A stretch of DNA of 38,826 nt from Acidimicrobiales bacterium (lineage in GTDB: Bacteria; Actinomycetota; Acidimicrobiia; Acidimicrobiales; SZUA-35). Of the stretch, positions 17,811 through 27,609 are shown one piece after another. Position numbers and translations under genes: made by a program. The first letter of the stretch is position 1. Every line of letters begins with the position of its first letter. The notes beneath the pieces were generated by a model. It was not told where the DNA came from. It did not search any database and saw only the letters and a list, made by a program, of their open reading frames with translations. Location of the stretch: the NCBI GenBank assembly GCA_020628305.1, contig JAHDFH010000010.1:10362-49187 (forward strand), read 5' to 3'.

Positions 17811-17883
17811 TCGCGGGTAGTTCAACTGGCAGAACACCAGACTTTGAATCTGGGGGTTGGAGGTTCGAGCCCTCCCCCGCGAG
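17811..17883 (+). tRNA. tRNA-Gln (anticodon UUG)
   Basis: TCGCGGG...CCCGCGA acceptor pairs perfectly. Anticodon arm CCAGACTTTGAATCTGG with loop anticodon TTG. T arm GGAGG-TTCGAGC-CCTCC. D arm GTTC...GAAC. Confidence 0.96.
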
Positions 17884-17935
17884 CTTAACCCACATAAATG
17901 CACGCTGATGAAGAGCTTGCTTGCTAGGCTTCTGA

Positions 17936-17958
17936 TGTGTCACTGAACCAGTGACACA
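17936..17958. promoter_or_regulatory. Perfect 10-bp inverted repeat, putative repressor operator for the MFS gene
   Basis: TGTGTCACTG-AAC-CAGTGACACA, 21 bp upstream of the MFS start codon. Confidence 0.7.
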
Positions 17959-17979
17959 CACATTTCAGGAGGGAACTGA

Positions 17980-19557
17980 ATGTCTACTTCAGCAATCGCT
18001 GACAAAACCCAGCAGCGCAATATACTAATCGCTGTTTGCGCCGCTTTAATGGCCGTTATTGCTTCGGTTTCGAGCCTTAACGTTGCTCAACAACAGCTAG
18101 CCGAGGACCTGGGAGCAGACGGGGGTCAAATTCTCTGGATTATTAATGCATACACCCTCGCTTTGGCTGCACTACTACTACCAATAGGAGCCATTGGTGA
18201 CCGCTGGGGCCGCAAGCCCGTGCTACTAGCTGGTCTAGTTATCTTCATTGCAGCAAGCATTGTCGCTGCAATATCGGGAGACGTCTCGCTGACAATTGCT
18301 GCTCGTGCAGCAACCGGTCTTGGTGCTGCAATGATTATGCCGGTAACCCTCTCTGTTATAACTTCCAGCTTTCCAGAAGATCAAAAAACTCAAGCGATTG
18401 GAATCTGGACGGGTGTTGCAGGCAGCGGTGGCATCGTCGGTCTTTTCTTCTCATCTTGGATGGTTGACTCATTCGACTGGCGCTGGGCTTTCGCTATGCC
18501 AATCGCACTGGCAGCGCTCTCAATATTGTTCACTCAAATTTTCGTGCCGAACTCCAAAGAGAACTCCGAGGGTGGGTTTGACACTGGAGGGTCGGTTCTT
18601 TCTTTCCTAGCTATCGGTGGGATTGTCTTAGGAATCCATGAAGGGCCGGAGAAAGGCTGGGACGACCCACTCACGATTGCTGGTCTTGTTGTTGGTGTCG
18701 TCGCATTAGTTGCCTTCTTTTTCTGGGAGCTTCGACAAACCTCTCCTCTGCTAGATGTTCGCCTTTTCAAGAACAAGGCTCTGGCTACCTCAACCGTTAC
18801 ATTGCTATGTATCTTTGCAGTTATGTTTGCGATCTTCTTAGTTATCTTCCCCTTCTTAACAGGAGTTGTGGGCTGGACTGCTTTACGCTCGGCTGTAGGG
18901 CTTATGCCAATGGCTGTTGCCATGATGCCTACATCTGCTGTTGTTGCACCACAAATGGCAAAGAAGTTTGGATCGACAGAAACTATGATCGCAGGGATGA
19001 CGATCGCTGCAGTTGGCTTAGCCACAATGGCAATCTTTGCTTCCGTAGATGGTGGCTACATGTCAGTTCTGCCTGGGCTCATCATTATGGGCTTCGGAAC
19101 GGGTCTAACGATGACTCCTGGAACAGAAGCAATAACCGACTCTCTTCCTTTGGAAAAACAAGGCGTTGCTTCGGCTCTGAATGACACCTCTCGCGAAGTG
19201 GGTGGGGCAATCGGCGTGGCCCTCTTAGGTTCGCTACTTAATGCCGGGTATCGTTCCAACTTTGAAGACAATATTGGTGAGGTGCCTGAGGTTGTCAAGG
19301 AACGTTCGCTGGAAGGCTATCAGTCTGCTCTAACACAGTTCATGGGTGGCGAGAACCTAGAGTTTGCGGCACAAGTGCAAACCGTGGCCAACGAAGCCTT
19401 TATACAAGGCTGGACACAATCTATGTGGGCTGCGGTAGTGGTCATAGGTTCAGCCACCGCCTACCTTATCTTCGCTGGCCCAAAACGGTCAGCTGAAACT
19501 TTGGTCGACGTAACCGATTCGGCAAATGACAAAATCGAAGAAGAGAGTCAAAGCTAA
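17980..19557 (+). CDS. MFS transporter, DHA2 (drug:H+ antiporter-2)-like
   Basis: 525 aa, many TM segments; LWIINAYTLALAALLLPIGAIGDRWGRKPVLLAGLVIF, ASALNDTSREVGGAIGVALLGS. Confidence 0.93.
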   Translation: MSTSAIADKTQQRNILIAVCAALMAVIASVSSLNVAQQQLAEDLGADGGQILWIINAYTLALAALLLPIGAIGDRWGRKPVLLAGLVIFIAASIVAAISGDVSLTIAARAATGLGAAMIMPVTLSVITSSFPEDQKTQAIGIWTGVAGSGGIVGLFFSSWMVDSFDWRWAFAMPIALAALSILFTQIFVPNSKENSEGGFDTGGSVLSFLAIGGIVLGIHEGPEKGWDDPLTIAGLVVGVVALVAFFFWELRQTSPLLDVRLFKNKALATSTVTLLCIFAVMFAIFLVIFPFLTGVVGWTALRSAVGLMPMAVAMMPTSAVVAPQMAKKFGSTETMIAGMTIAAVGLATMAIFASVDGGYMSVLPGLIIMGFGTGLTMTPGTEAITDSLPLEKQGVASALNDTSREVGGAIGVALLGSLLNAGYRSNFEDNIGEVPEVVKERSLEGYQSALTQFMGGENLEFAAQVQTVANEAFIQGWTQSMWAAVVVIGSATAYLIFAGPKRSAETLVDVTDSANDKIEEESQS

Positions 19558-20399
19558 AGCGAGCTTGAAGCGAGGCGAGCTAAGGACATCCACTCTTCAA
19601 GCTCAAGCTGTTCGGGGCGCTTAGTCGTATCTACGCCAGCTTGAGTGAACGTCTCGCTAGTAATATGCCCAGCTAGTCCGCTACGGAGCATCTTGCGACG
19701 TTTCTGAAAAGCTGCCTTTACTAACGCCGTCATAGTCCTATATTCGTCAAGACCCAGTGCAGTGACGTCATGACGCTTGATCTCGACAAGTGCCGATTCA
19801 ACTTTTGGTTTTGGGAAGAACACGTCGGGCGGGACGGTAGCAGCCACCGTCACTTCGCCCCAATAGCTAGCGATTACTGAAGGGACACCAAAGGTTTTGC
19901 TCCCTGGACCAGCAGCTAGGCGAAGAGCCGGTTCTTTTTGCATCATCACAAATAGTGTGGTTATCGCAGGCTGTGTCTCAAGGAGATCTAGCACCAAAGG
20001 AGTAGCTATGTTGTACGGCAAGTTTGCTATGAGCTTGTAGGAGGAAGTTGGATCAATTACTTCTGCCCAATTGAACTGCATAACATCGGCGTTATGAATA
20101 TCTACTTTTTCAGCCAGACCAGCCGTAGTGATGTTTTCTTCGAGAAGCGCCAGAATATGTTTATCAAGCTCCACCACGCTGACCTGCGATGCAATCTCTG
20201 CCAAAGCAAGAGTTAATGACCCTAAACCTGGACCCACCTCAATCACGTGATCATCACTACCTGCCTTACTCAACCGGACAATCTTGTCGATCATTGACGG
20301 GTCGCAAAGGAAGTTCTGTCCTAACGCTCGACTTGGGGCAACTTCGTGAGAGTCCAACTGGTTTGTTATCTGGGTTCTCGTGAGACGGTTACGGGACAT
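19554..20399 (-). CDS. rsmA: 16S rRNA dimethyladenosine transferase
   Basis: ALGQNFLCDPSMIDKIV, VIEVGPGLGSLTLALAE, LIANLPYNIATPLV. Confidence 0.96.
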   Translation of the reverse strand: MSRNRLTRTQITNQLDSHEVAPSRALGQNFLCDPSMIDKIVRLSKAGSDDHVIEVGPGLGSLTLALAEIASQVSVVELDKHILALLEENITTAGLAEKVDIHNADVMQFNWAEVIDPTSSYKLIANLPYNIATPLVLDLLETQPAITTLFVMMQKEPALRLAAGPGSKTFGVPSVIASYWGEVTVAATVPPDVFFPKPKVESALVEIKRHDVTALGLDEYRTMTALVKAAFQKRRKMLRSGLAGHITSETFTQAGVDTTKRPEQLELEEWMSLARLASSSL

Positions 20400-20404
20400 A
20401 GGGG

Positions 20405-21151
20405 CTAGATACCAAAAAATATTTCGGCGTTCTTCGTTGTTGTAGAGGCAATGTGTTCCACAGCCACCCCTCGAAGATTCGCTATGAAAGCACCCGTAAC
20501 CGGAACGTTATGGGGAAGATTGGTTTGACCTCGCAAAGGCACTGGAGCCAAGTAAGGCGCATCAGTTTCCAACACAAAGCGGTCTTCTGGCACTACTTTT
20601 GCAGCTACAGCAACATCATTCGCAGCGGATGGAAATGTCACAATTCCTGAGAACGATAAAAAGGCTCCTAACTCGAGACACAGTTCAGCTTCTTTTACTC
20701 CCCCACTGAAACAGTGAAAGACCAGTCTTGGTGGAACGCCCTCTGAGCGTAGAATCTCGAAAGTTTCGTCCCAGGCATCGCGAGTATGGATGACAAGTGG
20801 CAGTTCTAGCTCATGGGCTAAAACAATTTGCTTGGCGAATGCTTCTCGTTGAACTGATCGATCCGAATGATCGTAGTAATAGTCAAGTCCGCATTCTCCA
20901 ACAGCCACTACACGGTCGTGATCAAGAACTTCTTTGAGCCCTCCAATACCATCCTTAGCTTCATGTGGATGCACCCCAAGCGCTGCCCACATATTTTGAT
21001 GGCCCTCAGTCAGCTCTATCGCTGATTGCCACTCGTCTTTAGCACAGCCAATGGTGACCATTTTTGCCACGCCCGCTTGTTCAGCACCAGCTGCTGCTTC
21101 GGCAATGTCAACTTTGTCATCATCTAGATGGCAATGAGTATCTACCCACAT
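20405..21151 (-). CDS. tatD: TatD family deoxyribonuclease
   Basis: MWVDTHCHLD, GECGLDYYYDHS, PLVIHTRDAWDE, LVFHCFSGG, LETDAPYLAP. Confidence 0.94.
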   Translation of the reverse strand: MWVDTHCHLDDDKVDIAEAAAGAEQAGVAKMVTIGCAKDEWQSAIELTEGHQNMWAALGVHPHEAKDGIGGLKEVLDHDRVVAVGECGLDYYYDHSDRSVQREAFAKQIVLAHELELPLVIHTRDAWDETFEILRSEGVPPRLVFHCFSGGVKEAELCLELGAFLSFSGIVTFPSAANDVAVAAKVVPEDRFVLETDAPYLAPVPLRGQTNLPHNVPVTGAFIANLRGVAVEHIASTTTKNAEIFFGI

Positions 21152-22659
21152 TATGCTTGAGGCTTAATTCTCGGGAAGAGCGGCTCAATAGCTGTGAGTT
21201 GTGCTCCTCCTTGGTATTGACCCCACTTGTAGTCGAGGTCGAGCACATTATCAGTTGGTGAGCCTTCCAAGCCAATAGCTTGCCAAATCTGTGGTGCGGT
21301 GTTTACAAGAGCTGGACTTGCCAATATCGCGGCAAGCCGCAACACTTCGAGCGCTGTGCCGAGCACGGCGCTGACCTCAGCTGACCCCTCTTCCATCTTC
21401 CAAGGTTCAGACTCCCCAAGGTAGGCATTGGTTTCTCTTATTAGGTGCCAGGTCGCATCAAGTGCTACCGATGGAGCAGTTGAGTTCCAAGCTTCAGCAG
21501 CGATATTGACCGTCTTTTCAGCCAGTTCAGCAAGTGGACTATCTGCCTGAGACCCAGGAGCCACGCCATTACATTTCTTGCCCACCACAGTTATAACCCT
21601 AGACAATAGGTTGCCAAGCGTGTTTGCGAGGTCTGTATTGTAGCGCTCTACCATCTGCTCGTATGAGAAATCCGAGTCGGGACCAAATGAAACGTCCCTT
21701 AGGAAGTGGTAGCGGAAACCATCAATTCCAAACTCACCAATCAGATCTTCGGGGTGGATCTGGGTTAGCCCGCTCTTGGACAGTTTCTTGCCACCAAGCA
21801 ATAGGAAACCGTGCACATCAACATGTTTAGGTGGCTCTAACCCCGCTGCCATAAGCATTGCTGGCCAGTAGACGCAATGGAACCTCAGAATGTCTTTACC
21901 AATAAGGTGATGACTGTTAGCCCACCAGTCAGCAAACTCAGGTGAGTCCTGCCCATACCCAATTGCAGTCACATAGTTAATTAGTGCGTCGTACCAAACG
22001 TAAAAGACATGGTCTTCATCCCAAGGCACTTGGACACCCCAGTCAATAGATGTTCTCGTTATTGAAACATCATCTAAACCTAGTTCAACAATTCCAAGTG
22101 CTTCACTTGCTTTGCCTGCTGGGCGAATAGCGCCAGAGTTAATCCATTCCCGCAATCGATCTTCAAAGGCAGAAAGTTTAAAGAAGTAGTTGTCCTCCTC
22201 GAGCCATTCGACAGGGCGCTCGTGAATTGGACAGTTGCCTTCAACTAAATCTGCGTCAGTGTAGTAGGCTTCGCAGCCCACACAGTAGTTGCCGGCGTAA
22301 GAGCCTTTTTCGATATAGCCGTTCTCTTTAATCTTGGAAAGAAGCTTGCCCACGGCTTCGTGGTGACGTGGTTCTGTCGTTCTGATGAACTGGTCAGGTT
22401 CAATAGACAACGCTGTCCAAGTCTGTGAGAACCGCTTGGAGGTATTGTCTGCTTGCTGTTGCGGAGTCAGGCCATTCTCTTCAGCCGATCTCTGAACTTT
22501 AAGGCCGTGCTCATCAGTTCCAGTAAGGAACATCACCTCATCACCGACCAGACGGTGCCAACGAGCAAGCGCATCAGCTGTAGTGGTGGTATAGCTGTGG
22601 CCGATGTGCGGAACGTCATTGACGTAGTAAATCGGTGTTGTGACGTAGAATTTTGCCAT
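21151..22659 (-). CDS. metG: Methionyl-tRNA synthetase
   Basis: TTPIYYVNDVPHIGHSYTTTTADALARW, CVGCEAYYTDADL, GKKLSKSG. Confidence 0.97.
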   Translation of the reverse strand: MAKFYVTTPIYYVNDVPHIGHSYTTTTADALARWHRLVGDEVMFLTGTDEHGLKVQRSAEENGLTPQQQADNTSKRFSQTWTALSIEPDQFIRTTEPRHHEAVGKLLSKIKENGYIEKGSYAGNYCVGCEAYYTDADLVEGNCPIHERPVEWLEEDNYFFKLSAFEDRLREWINSGAIRPAGKASEALGIVELGLDDVSITRTSIDWGVQVPWDEDHVFYVWYDALINYVTAIGYGQDSPEFADWWANSHHLIGKDILRFHCVYWPAMLMAAGLEPPKHVDVHGFLLLGGKKLSKSGLTQIHPEDLIGEFGIDGFRYHFLRDVSFGPDSDFSYEQMVERYNTDLANTLGNLLSRVITVVGKKCNGVAPGSQADSPLAELAEKTVNIAAEAWNSTAPSVALDATWHLIRETNAYLGESEPWKMEEGSAEVSAVLGTALEVLRLAAILASPALVNTAPQIWQAIGLEGSPTDNVLDLDYKWGQYQGGAQLTAIEPLFPRIKPQA

Positions 22660-22672
22660 GACTCAATGATAC

Positions 22673-23644
22673 TCAATCCCCTCGAGAAGATGGACTTAGC
22701 TCCTCTATCTGCTTCGAGAAATTTCGGACATGAGTCTCGGTTAGATCAAGGTATGCGCGGCGAGCGCTTTCAATGCCACGCCCCATCTTAGCGATTGGCT
22801 CAGTTAGTTTTTCCCAATCTGTTGCGAGGTTCTCCACAGCCACAAGAAGCTCATGGGTCCGTTGAGTGAAGAGAAAGTTATCGACCCCTTGCCGTATCAC
22901 TGCCAGCATTGCGAACAAACTCATAGGAGAACACAAAACCACCCGTCTTGTGAGCGCAAAGTTGATGAGGTCTGGATCTATCTGATGTATCGCTGCGTAC
23001 ACACCCTCATTGGGCACAAACAGCAGCACATGGTTCAAGGTGCGGCCGGGCTCAACATATCCACGGTCCACTAGCTCAGCAACACGGTTTCGCACATCCA
23101 CTCTGAATCGCTTTAAATATCTGTCCGATTCAGCTTCGGTGCCACTTTCGAGAGACTTGACGTAGTTGTCTATCGGAAACTTTACATCCATAGCAAGCTC
23201 TTGCTCTTTGGGTAAGACGAATACAAAATCCGGGATGTTGCCATTGGCTATACGCTTCTGACGGTGATAGTTGACTCCTTCTACAAACCCGGCAGCTCGG
23301 AGGACATCCTCGGCTAAACGCTCACCCCATTGACCCCGTTTCGTTGGTGAAGCCAGCGCTGCACTCAGACGATCTGTTGTGTTGGTGAGCCTCTGGTTGA
23401 GATCAAAGACATGATCTAGAGCTGAGTTAAATGCTGTGGTTTGTTGCGCTCTGTCGACCCGCATTCGTTCGAGTTGGGTGCTCAGCTTCTCAAGCTGATT
23501 AGAGACTGATTGGACAGCCATATCGGAGTTGTCAGTTTCTGCCACTTTGACTTCGCTTTGCCGTCTCAGACCAAGCAAAAACCAGACCAGGGCCGCAAGT
23601 AGCAACCCTGACCCAAAGTACATAACGGACTCTAAATTACCCAT
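22673..23644 (-). CDS. rmuC: DNA recombination protein RmuC
   Basis: N-terminal TM, coiled coil, KRGQWGERLAEDVLRAAGFVEGVNYHRQK, PDFVFVLPKEQELAMDVKFPIDNY. Confidence 0.93.
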   Translation of the reverse strand: MGNLESVMYFGSGLLLAALVWFLLGLRRQSEVKVAETDNSDMAVQSVSNQLEKLSTQLERMRVDRAQQTTAFNSALDHVFDLNQRLTNTTDRLSAALASPTKRGQWGERLAEDVLRAAGFVEGVNYHRQKRIANGNIPDFVFVLPKEQELAMDVKFPIDNYVKSLESGTEAESDRYLKRFRVDVRNRVAELVDRGYVEPGRTLNHVLLFVPNEGVYAAIHQIDPDLINFALTRRVVLCSPMSLFAMLAVIRQGVDNFLFTQRTHELLVAVENLATDWEKLTEPIAKMGRGIESARRAYLDLTETHVRNFSKQIEELSPSSRGD

Positions 23645-23662
23645 ACCTAGACAATAATCTAG

Positions 23663-23679
23663 GGGTCCGACATTTTGCT
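23663..23679 (-). promoter_or_regulatory. Candidate SOS-like operator copy 3, upstream of rmuC
   Basis: Minus-strand AGCAAAATGTCGGACCC; 16/17 identical to copy 1 and at the same distance from the start codon (18 nt between site and start). Confidence 0.4.
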
Positions 23680-23689
23680 GTTTAAATAT

Positions 23690-25078
23690 CTACAGGACGA
23701 TCAAATCAACGCGACGGTTAGCTTCCGTAGCACCAGCTTCTCCGTGTGGAACTAGCGGGTCTGAAGATCCATAACCCTTAGCAACCAACCGCTCAGACTC
23801 AATACCTTCGGCAATCAGAGCTTGGACAACTGCTTCAGCTCTAAGTTGACTAAGACGAGCATTACGCTCACCGTTATCTCTAGCTTCGCCAATGTTATTT
23901 GTATGACCCTGAACTTCTAGGCGGGCTTCAGGGCTAGCTTCCAAGAACTCCACTACAACGCCTATTGGCCGAACGCTGGAATTAAGCAACACATCTGAAT
24001 TCTCTCCAAAACGGATTGGATCGAGTCCTAGAATGTCATTCAAAGACTCACCCTGAGACTTAGTAGGAGCAGCTACCTGAGACTCGCTCTCGGTTTCGGC
24101 AATCTCGAGGCTATTGATGACCTCATCAGCTCCGCTAACATCACTTGCCAGCGACAATGCAAGATCTTTGGTTGCCTCATTGGGAACTTGACCGCTCAAC
24201 TCAATTGACCCAACGCTGACCTCAGTCACCGAAATCTCAGAATCTGCTAGGGAATCCGCAACCTCAAGAGCGGACTCTACGCGCTGCGCTAGATTCTCTT
24301 CGGTTGCATCTTCTGTCTGTTCAGATCCGCCATCCAAATCCTTAACAACCTTACCTAGGCGGTCATCATAGTCTTTAGCATCATCCGAATCTTTGTCTTT
24401 CGAATCGTCATCTTCTCCAACAGCCTGTTCGGTTTCATCGGACTCAGAAGAATCATCCCCGCCCCAAACTGTAAGTGCCACCGCAGCGAGAGCTATGAGA
24501 GCTGCAATGACCCACCAGACCCAGGAAAAGCTAGGCTCTTCAGAACCAACAACTGCAACAGGGGTAATGGCATCTTTGGTTGGATCCTCATCAGACTCAA
24601 AAGCCACGATGTCTGACTTCTCTCCGGCTAACATCGCTGCTAGTCCACCAGCGTCTAAGTCTTGACCGGAGGATTCAGCGGCGATTGCAGAAGCTACAAC
24701 TGGCATTGCAAGGTGAACGATACGCTTGACCTTTGCCTTAGAAAGCTCTGACTGTCCCGCAACATCATCAACGATCTCATTGGTTTTGCCGGGCAGGATC
24801 TTTTTAAGTAAAGAGATGCCCTTGCTTGAGTCGTTCTCTTTCACATAGTCGGGCAGATTGTCAACCAAGCTCGCATCAGCATCCTGTACTACTTCGTAGA
24901 CCACATCTCCGCCGCCTGGCTTAGCTGACTTAGTGGAAAAGCCTTCAACTAGAACTGGGACAATCTTTGCTATTGCATCCGAAACTGGAGCTGCATCTGC
25001 GGGTAGAGTTTCAGAAAACTCTTCTAGCACATCTTGACTTGTGAGCTTCTCAACTATCCCGCTTGTGAGTGATGACAT
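23690..25078 (-). CDS. DUF937-TM-BON-OmpA multidomain envelope protein
   Basis: C-terminal OmpA-like (EVQGHTNNIGEARDNGERNARLSQLRAEAVVQALIAEGI..VAKGYGSSDPLVPHGEAGATEANRRVDL), BON-like VSVGSIELSGQVPNEATKDLALSLA, central TM (WVWWVIAALIALAAVALTVW), DUF937-like N-terminus. Confidence 0.8.
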   Translation of the reverse strand: MSSLTSGIVEKLTSQDVLEEFSETLPADAAPVSDAIAKIVPVLVEGFSTKSAKPGGGDVVYEVVQDADASLVDNLPDYVKENDSSKGISLLKKILPGKTNEIVDDVAGQSELSKAKVKRIVHLAMPVVASAIAAESSGQDLDAGGLAAMLAGEKSDIVAFESDEDPTKDAITPVAVVGSEEPSFSWVWWVIAALIALAAVALTVWGGDDSSESDETEQAVGEDDDSKDKDSDDAKDYDDRLGKVVKDLDGGSEQTEDATEENLAQRVESALEVADSLADSEISVTEVSVGSIELSGQVPNEATKDLALSLASDVSGADEVINSLEIAETESESQVAAPTKSQGESLNDILGLDPIRFGENSDVLLNSSVRPIGVVVEFLEASPEARLEVQGHTNNIGEARDNGERNARLSQLRAEAVVQALIAEGIESERLVAKGYGSSDPLVPHGEAGATEANRRVDLIVL

Positions 25079-25214
25079 CTGTTTGTCGCCAACCTTTCAT
25101 GTGAACCTTTTGGACACCCCGTCCAATGTTGGCCGCCGTAGACCACTACTTACGATAGCCGACATTCACTAAAAGTTCTCCAAAACTGAACTGAGTTGAG
25201 TCAAATATCCCTTG

Positions 25215-26039
25215 TTAAAGACTCTTATAAAGGTCATAGACAAGATTTTTGCCAACTTGAAGGCTTTCACTAACTTCATTAACTGCATCTTTTCCAGATT
25301 GGTTTGAAGCCAGTGCAAGCTTTAAGGCCCGAACGATCGACTCCTCATCAACTTCTGATGGGATGATATGTTCATCCAGCACAAGCACAATCTCCCCCTT
25401 TATTGGCTCTGGTAGCTTGTCTAGAAGTTCTGGTGCGGTGCCTCTAAGAACCTGTTGATGAAGCTTTGTAATCTCCCTTATCAAAGCAATCTGGCGATCG
25501 TCAGTTCCCACATCAGCTAAATCGCTGAGAGTTCGCTCAACTCGATTTGGTGCTTCAAAGATAACAACACGACAGTCAAGGGTCGTCAAAAATTTGAGCT
25601 TTGCTCGACGCAGTTTGCCCTTTCTAGGCAAGAAACCTGCGAAGTAGAATTCGGATCCAGCGAATCCGCACAAAGCTAGCGCCGCCGAAGCCGACGAGGG
25701 TCCAGGCACCACATCAACTTCAAATCCAGCTTCTAGCGCTATATTTACAAGCTGCGCTCCCGGGTCGCTCATCACAGGCATCCCAGCATCGGAAACAAAT
25801 CCAACGGATAGGCCTTTGCCCAGGAACTCAACTAGCTTGTCTGCAAAACTGGCTTCAGTATGTTGGTGGACGGCAATAAGTCGTGGGGTGTCAACGCCGA
25901 TCAACCCAAGGAGTTTGCGGGTCTGGCGAGTGTCCTCACATAACAGAACATCGATTTCCTTGAACGTCTGCCTAGCACGATCCGTGATATCCCCAAGATT
26001 GCCGATGGGTGTTCCAATCAAGACAAGTCGACCAGTCAC
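25215..26039 (-). CDS. rsmI: 16S rRNA (cytidine1402-2'-O)-methyltransferase
   Basis: GRLVLIGTPIGNLGDITDRARQTFKEIDVLLCEDTRQTRKLL, DAGMPVMSDPGAQLV, FAGFLPRKGK. Confidence 0.96.
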   Translation of the reverse strand: MTGRLVLIGTPIGNLGDITDRARQTFKEIDVLLCEDTRQTRKLLGLIGVDTPRLIAVHQHTEASFADKLVEFLGKGLSVGFVSDAGMPVMSDPGAQLVNIALEAGFEVDVVPGPSSASAALALCGFAGSEFYFAGFLPRKGKLRRAKLKFLTTLDCRVVIFEAPNRVERTLSDLADVGTDDRQIALIREITKLHQQVLRGTAPELLDKLPEPIKGEIVLVLDEHIIPSEVDEESIVRALKLALASNQSGKDAVNEVSESLQVGKNLVYDLYKSL

Positions 26040-26383
26040 TGTTTAATTTCCAGCTGCTCGCCGACTTGTAGTTCCCAAGTACTGAATGCCCCAGCTTCGG
26101 CTTCGATCATGCCACAGCCCAGCCCACCAAAAAGTACTCGGTTTGGTCGCATACGAGCAATTTTGACTACGGTCAGCTCATCAGTCACAACAGCAACATC
26201 AATATCGAACTTCATGCCAAAGGTGTGCACCGCAAGAGTGTTGTCAAAGTAGTAGGCACCATCTACCGAGTCTTTAAACAAAAGACCTTGATATTTAGCC
26301 TTTGTCGATACCGGGATATGAAGCGATGCCAACACTTGCCCTTGCTCACGCAGGAGCCAACCTTGCTGATAGTTCTGCTTCAT
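26036..26383 (-). CDS. DUF192 domain-containing protein
   Basis: KYQGLLFKDSVDGAYYFDNTLAVHTFGMKFDIDVAVVT matches the DUF192 pattern. Confidence 0.82.
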   Translation of the reverse strand: MKQNYQQGWLLREQGQVLASLHIPVSTKAKYQGLLFKDSVDGAYYFDNTLAVHTFGMKFDIDVAVVTDELTVVKIARMRPNRVLFGGLGCGMIEAEAGAFSTWELQVGEQLEIKQ

Positions 26384-26395
26384 GGCATTAGATCA

Positions 26396-27472
26396 TCACA
26401 CATTGAAGCGAAACTCAAGGACATCGCCGTCTTTGACAATGTAGTCTTTGCCCTCTTGTCTGACGTTTCCAGCTTCTCTGGCTTTGCCCCAAGATCCGGC
26501 TTCGACGAGTTCATCCCAGTGGACAGTTTCAGCCCGGATGAAGCCCCGTTGCATATCGGTATGAATGCGCCCTGCACAAACTGGTGCAGGCGAACCTTCC
26601 CTAAAGGTCCAGGCTCGGCTTTCTTTTTCTCCGGTAGTTAGGAAGGTTCTTAAACCAAGCGTGTAGTAAGCCTCCCTCAAAAAGGTTGGCAACACGCCCT
26701 CACCTAAGCCAAGGGCGTCAAGCATTTCGGTGCGATCATCAGCGTCTAGCTGTGCTGCTTCTGCTTCGAGCTGCACACAGGTGCCAAACACGGGAGCAAG
26801 TTCTCCAAGTTCAGCCTGTACCGGAGCGATCACTTCTTGTACCGAGCCAAGTTGGTCTTCAGCGATGTTCACCAAGGCCAATACAGGCTTATTCGTAAGT
26901 AACTGCCACGGAGCGATCGTCTCAGAGCAGCTCTCCGAAAGGGTGACCCGGTAGAGCGGGGTACCCGCCTCAAGGTGTTCAAGAACTTCCCTTGCAGCAT
27001 CGACTTCGTTTTGTAAGGAACTATCGCCTTTGGCAGCTCGCTCTTTTTTATCCAACCCTGCCGTAACCATTTCTAAATCGGCCAGGGTTAACTCAGTTTC
27101 AACTGTGCTCAGGTGTTCCAACGGGTCTGAGGGCCCAGGAATGTCGTCGTCAACAAAAGCTCGGAGTACAAAAACAATCGCATCAACCTGGCGAATCCCA
27201 GCTAAGAACTTGTTACCTAGTCCCTCTCCTTGACTGGCACCTTTCACAAGCCCACCTATGTCGTTAAATTCCACACTTGCTGGAACCACTTTCTTAGATT
27301 GGCTCATTTTGGCCAACGCATCGAGTCTGTGGTCTGTAACTTTTGCCACCCCTACATTAGGATCAGTTGTCGCAAAGGCGTATGGTGCTGCCAGAGCGCT
27401 GCCCCCTGTGAGAGCGTTATAAAGGGAAGACTTCCCAGCGTTAGGTAGGCCCACGAATCCAAACTTTTCCAT
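26396..27472 (-). CDS. ychF: Redox-regulated ATPase YchF (Obg family)
   Basis: GFVGLPNAGKSSLYNALTGG, FNDIGGLVKGASQGEGLGNKFLAGIRQVDAI, GRIHTDMQRGFIRAETV. Confidence 0.97.
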   Translation of the reverse strand: MEKFGFVGLPNAGKSSLYNALTGGSALAAPYAFATTDPNVGVAKVTDHRLDALAKMSQSKKVVPASVEFNDIGGLVKGASQGEGLGNKFLAGIRQVDAIVFVLRAFVDDDIPGPSDPLEHLSTVETELTLADLEMVTAGLDKKERAAKGDSSLQNEVDAAREVLEHLEAGTPLYRVTLSESCSETIAPWQLLTNKPVLALVNIAEDQLGSVQEVIAPVQAELGELAPVFGTCVQLEAEAAQLDADDRTEMLDALGLGEGVLPTFLREAYYTLGLRTFLTTGEKESRAWTFREGSPAPVCAGRIHTDMQRGFIRAETVHWDELVEAGSWGKAREAGNVRQEGKDYIVKDGDVLEFRFNV

Positions 27473-27609
27473 TCATAAGAGGCTAACTGTCGATAAGCGG
27501 AGAAACTCGCTCTCTATCAATCTTGAAGCCAAGACTCAGAACTAAAAACCATCATTTCTGTCGGGTTACAAAGGGTGAAACCGTTGTGATTTAGGATAAG
27601 ATCATAGTC

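Noticed and set aside
17619-17888. 89-aa plus-strand ORF spanning bS22 and tRNA-Gln
   Set aside because: Overlaps the bS22-like gene on the opposite strand and reads through the whole tRNA; clearly spurious.
18534-19025. 163-aa minus-strand ORF inside the MFS gene
   Set aside because: Shadow ORF antisense to TM-coding sequence; no domain features.
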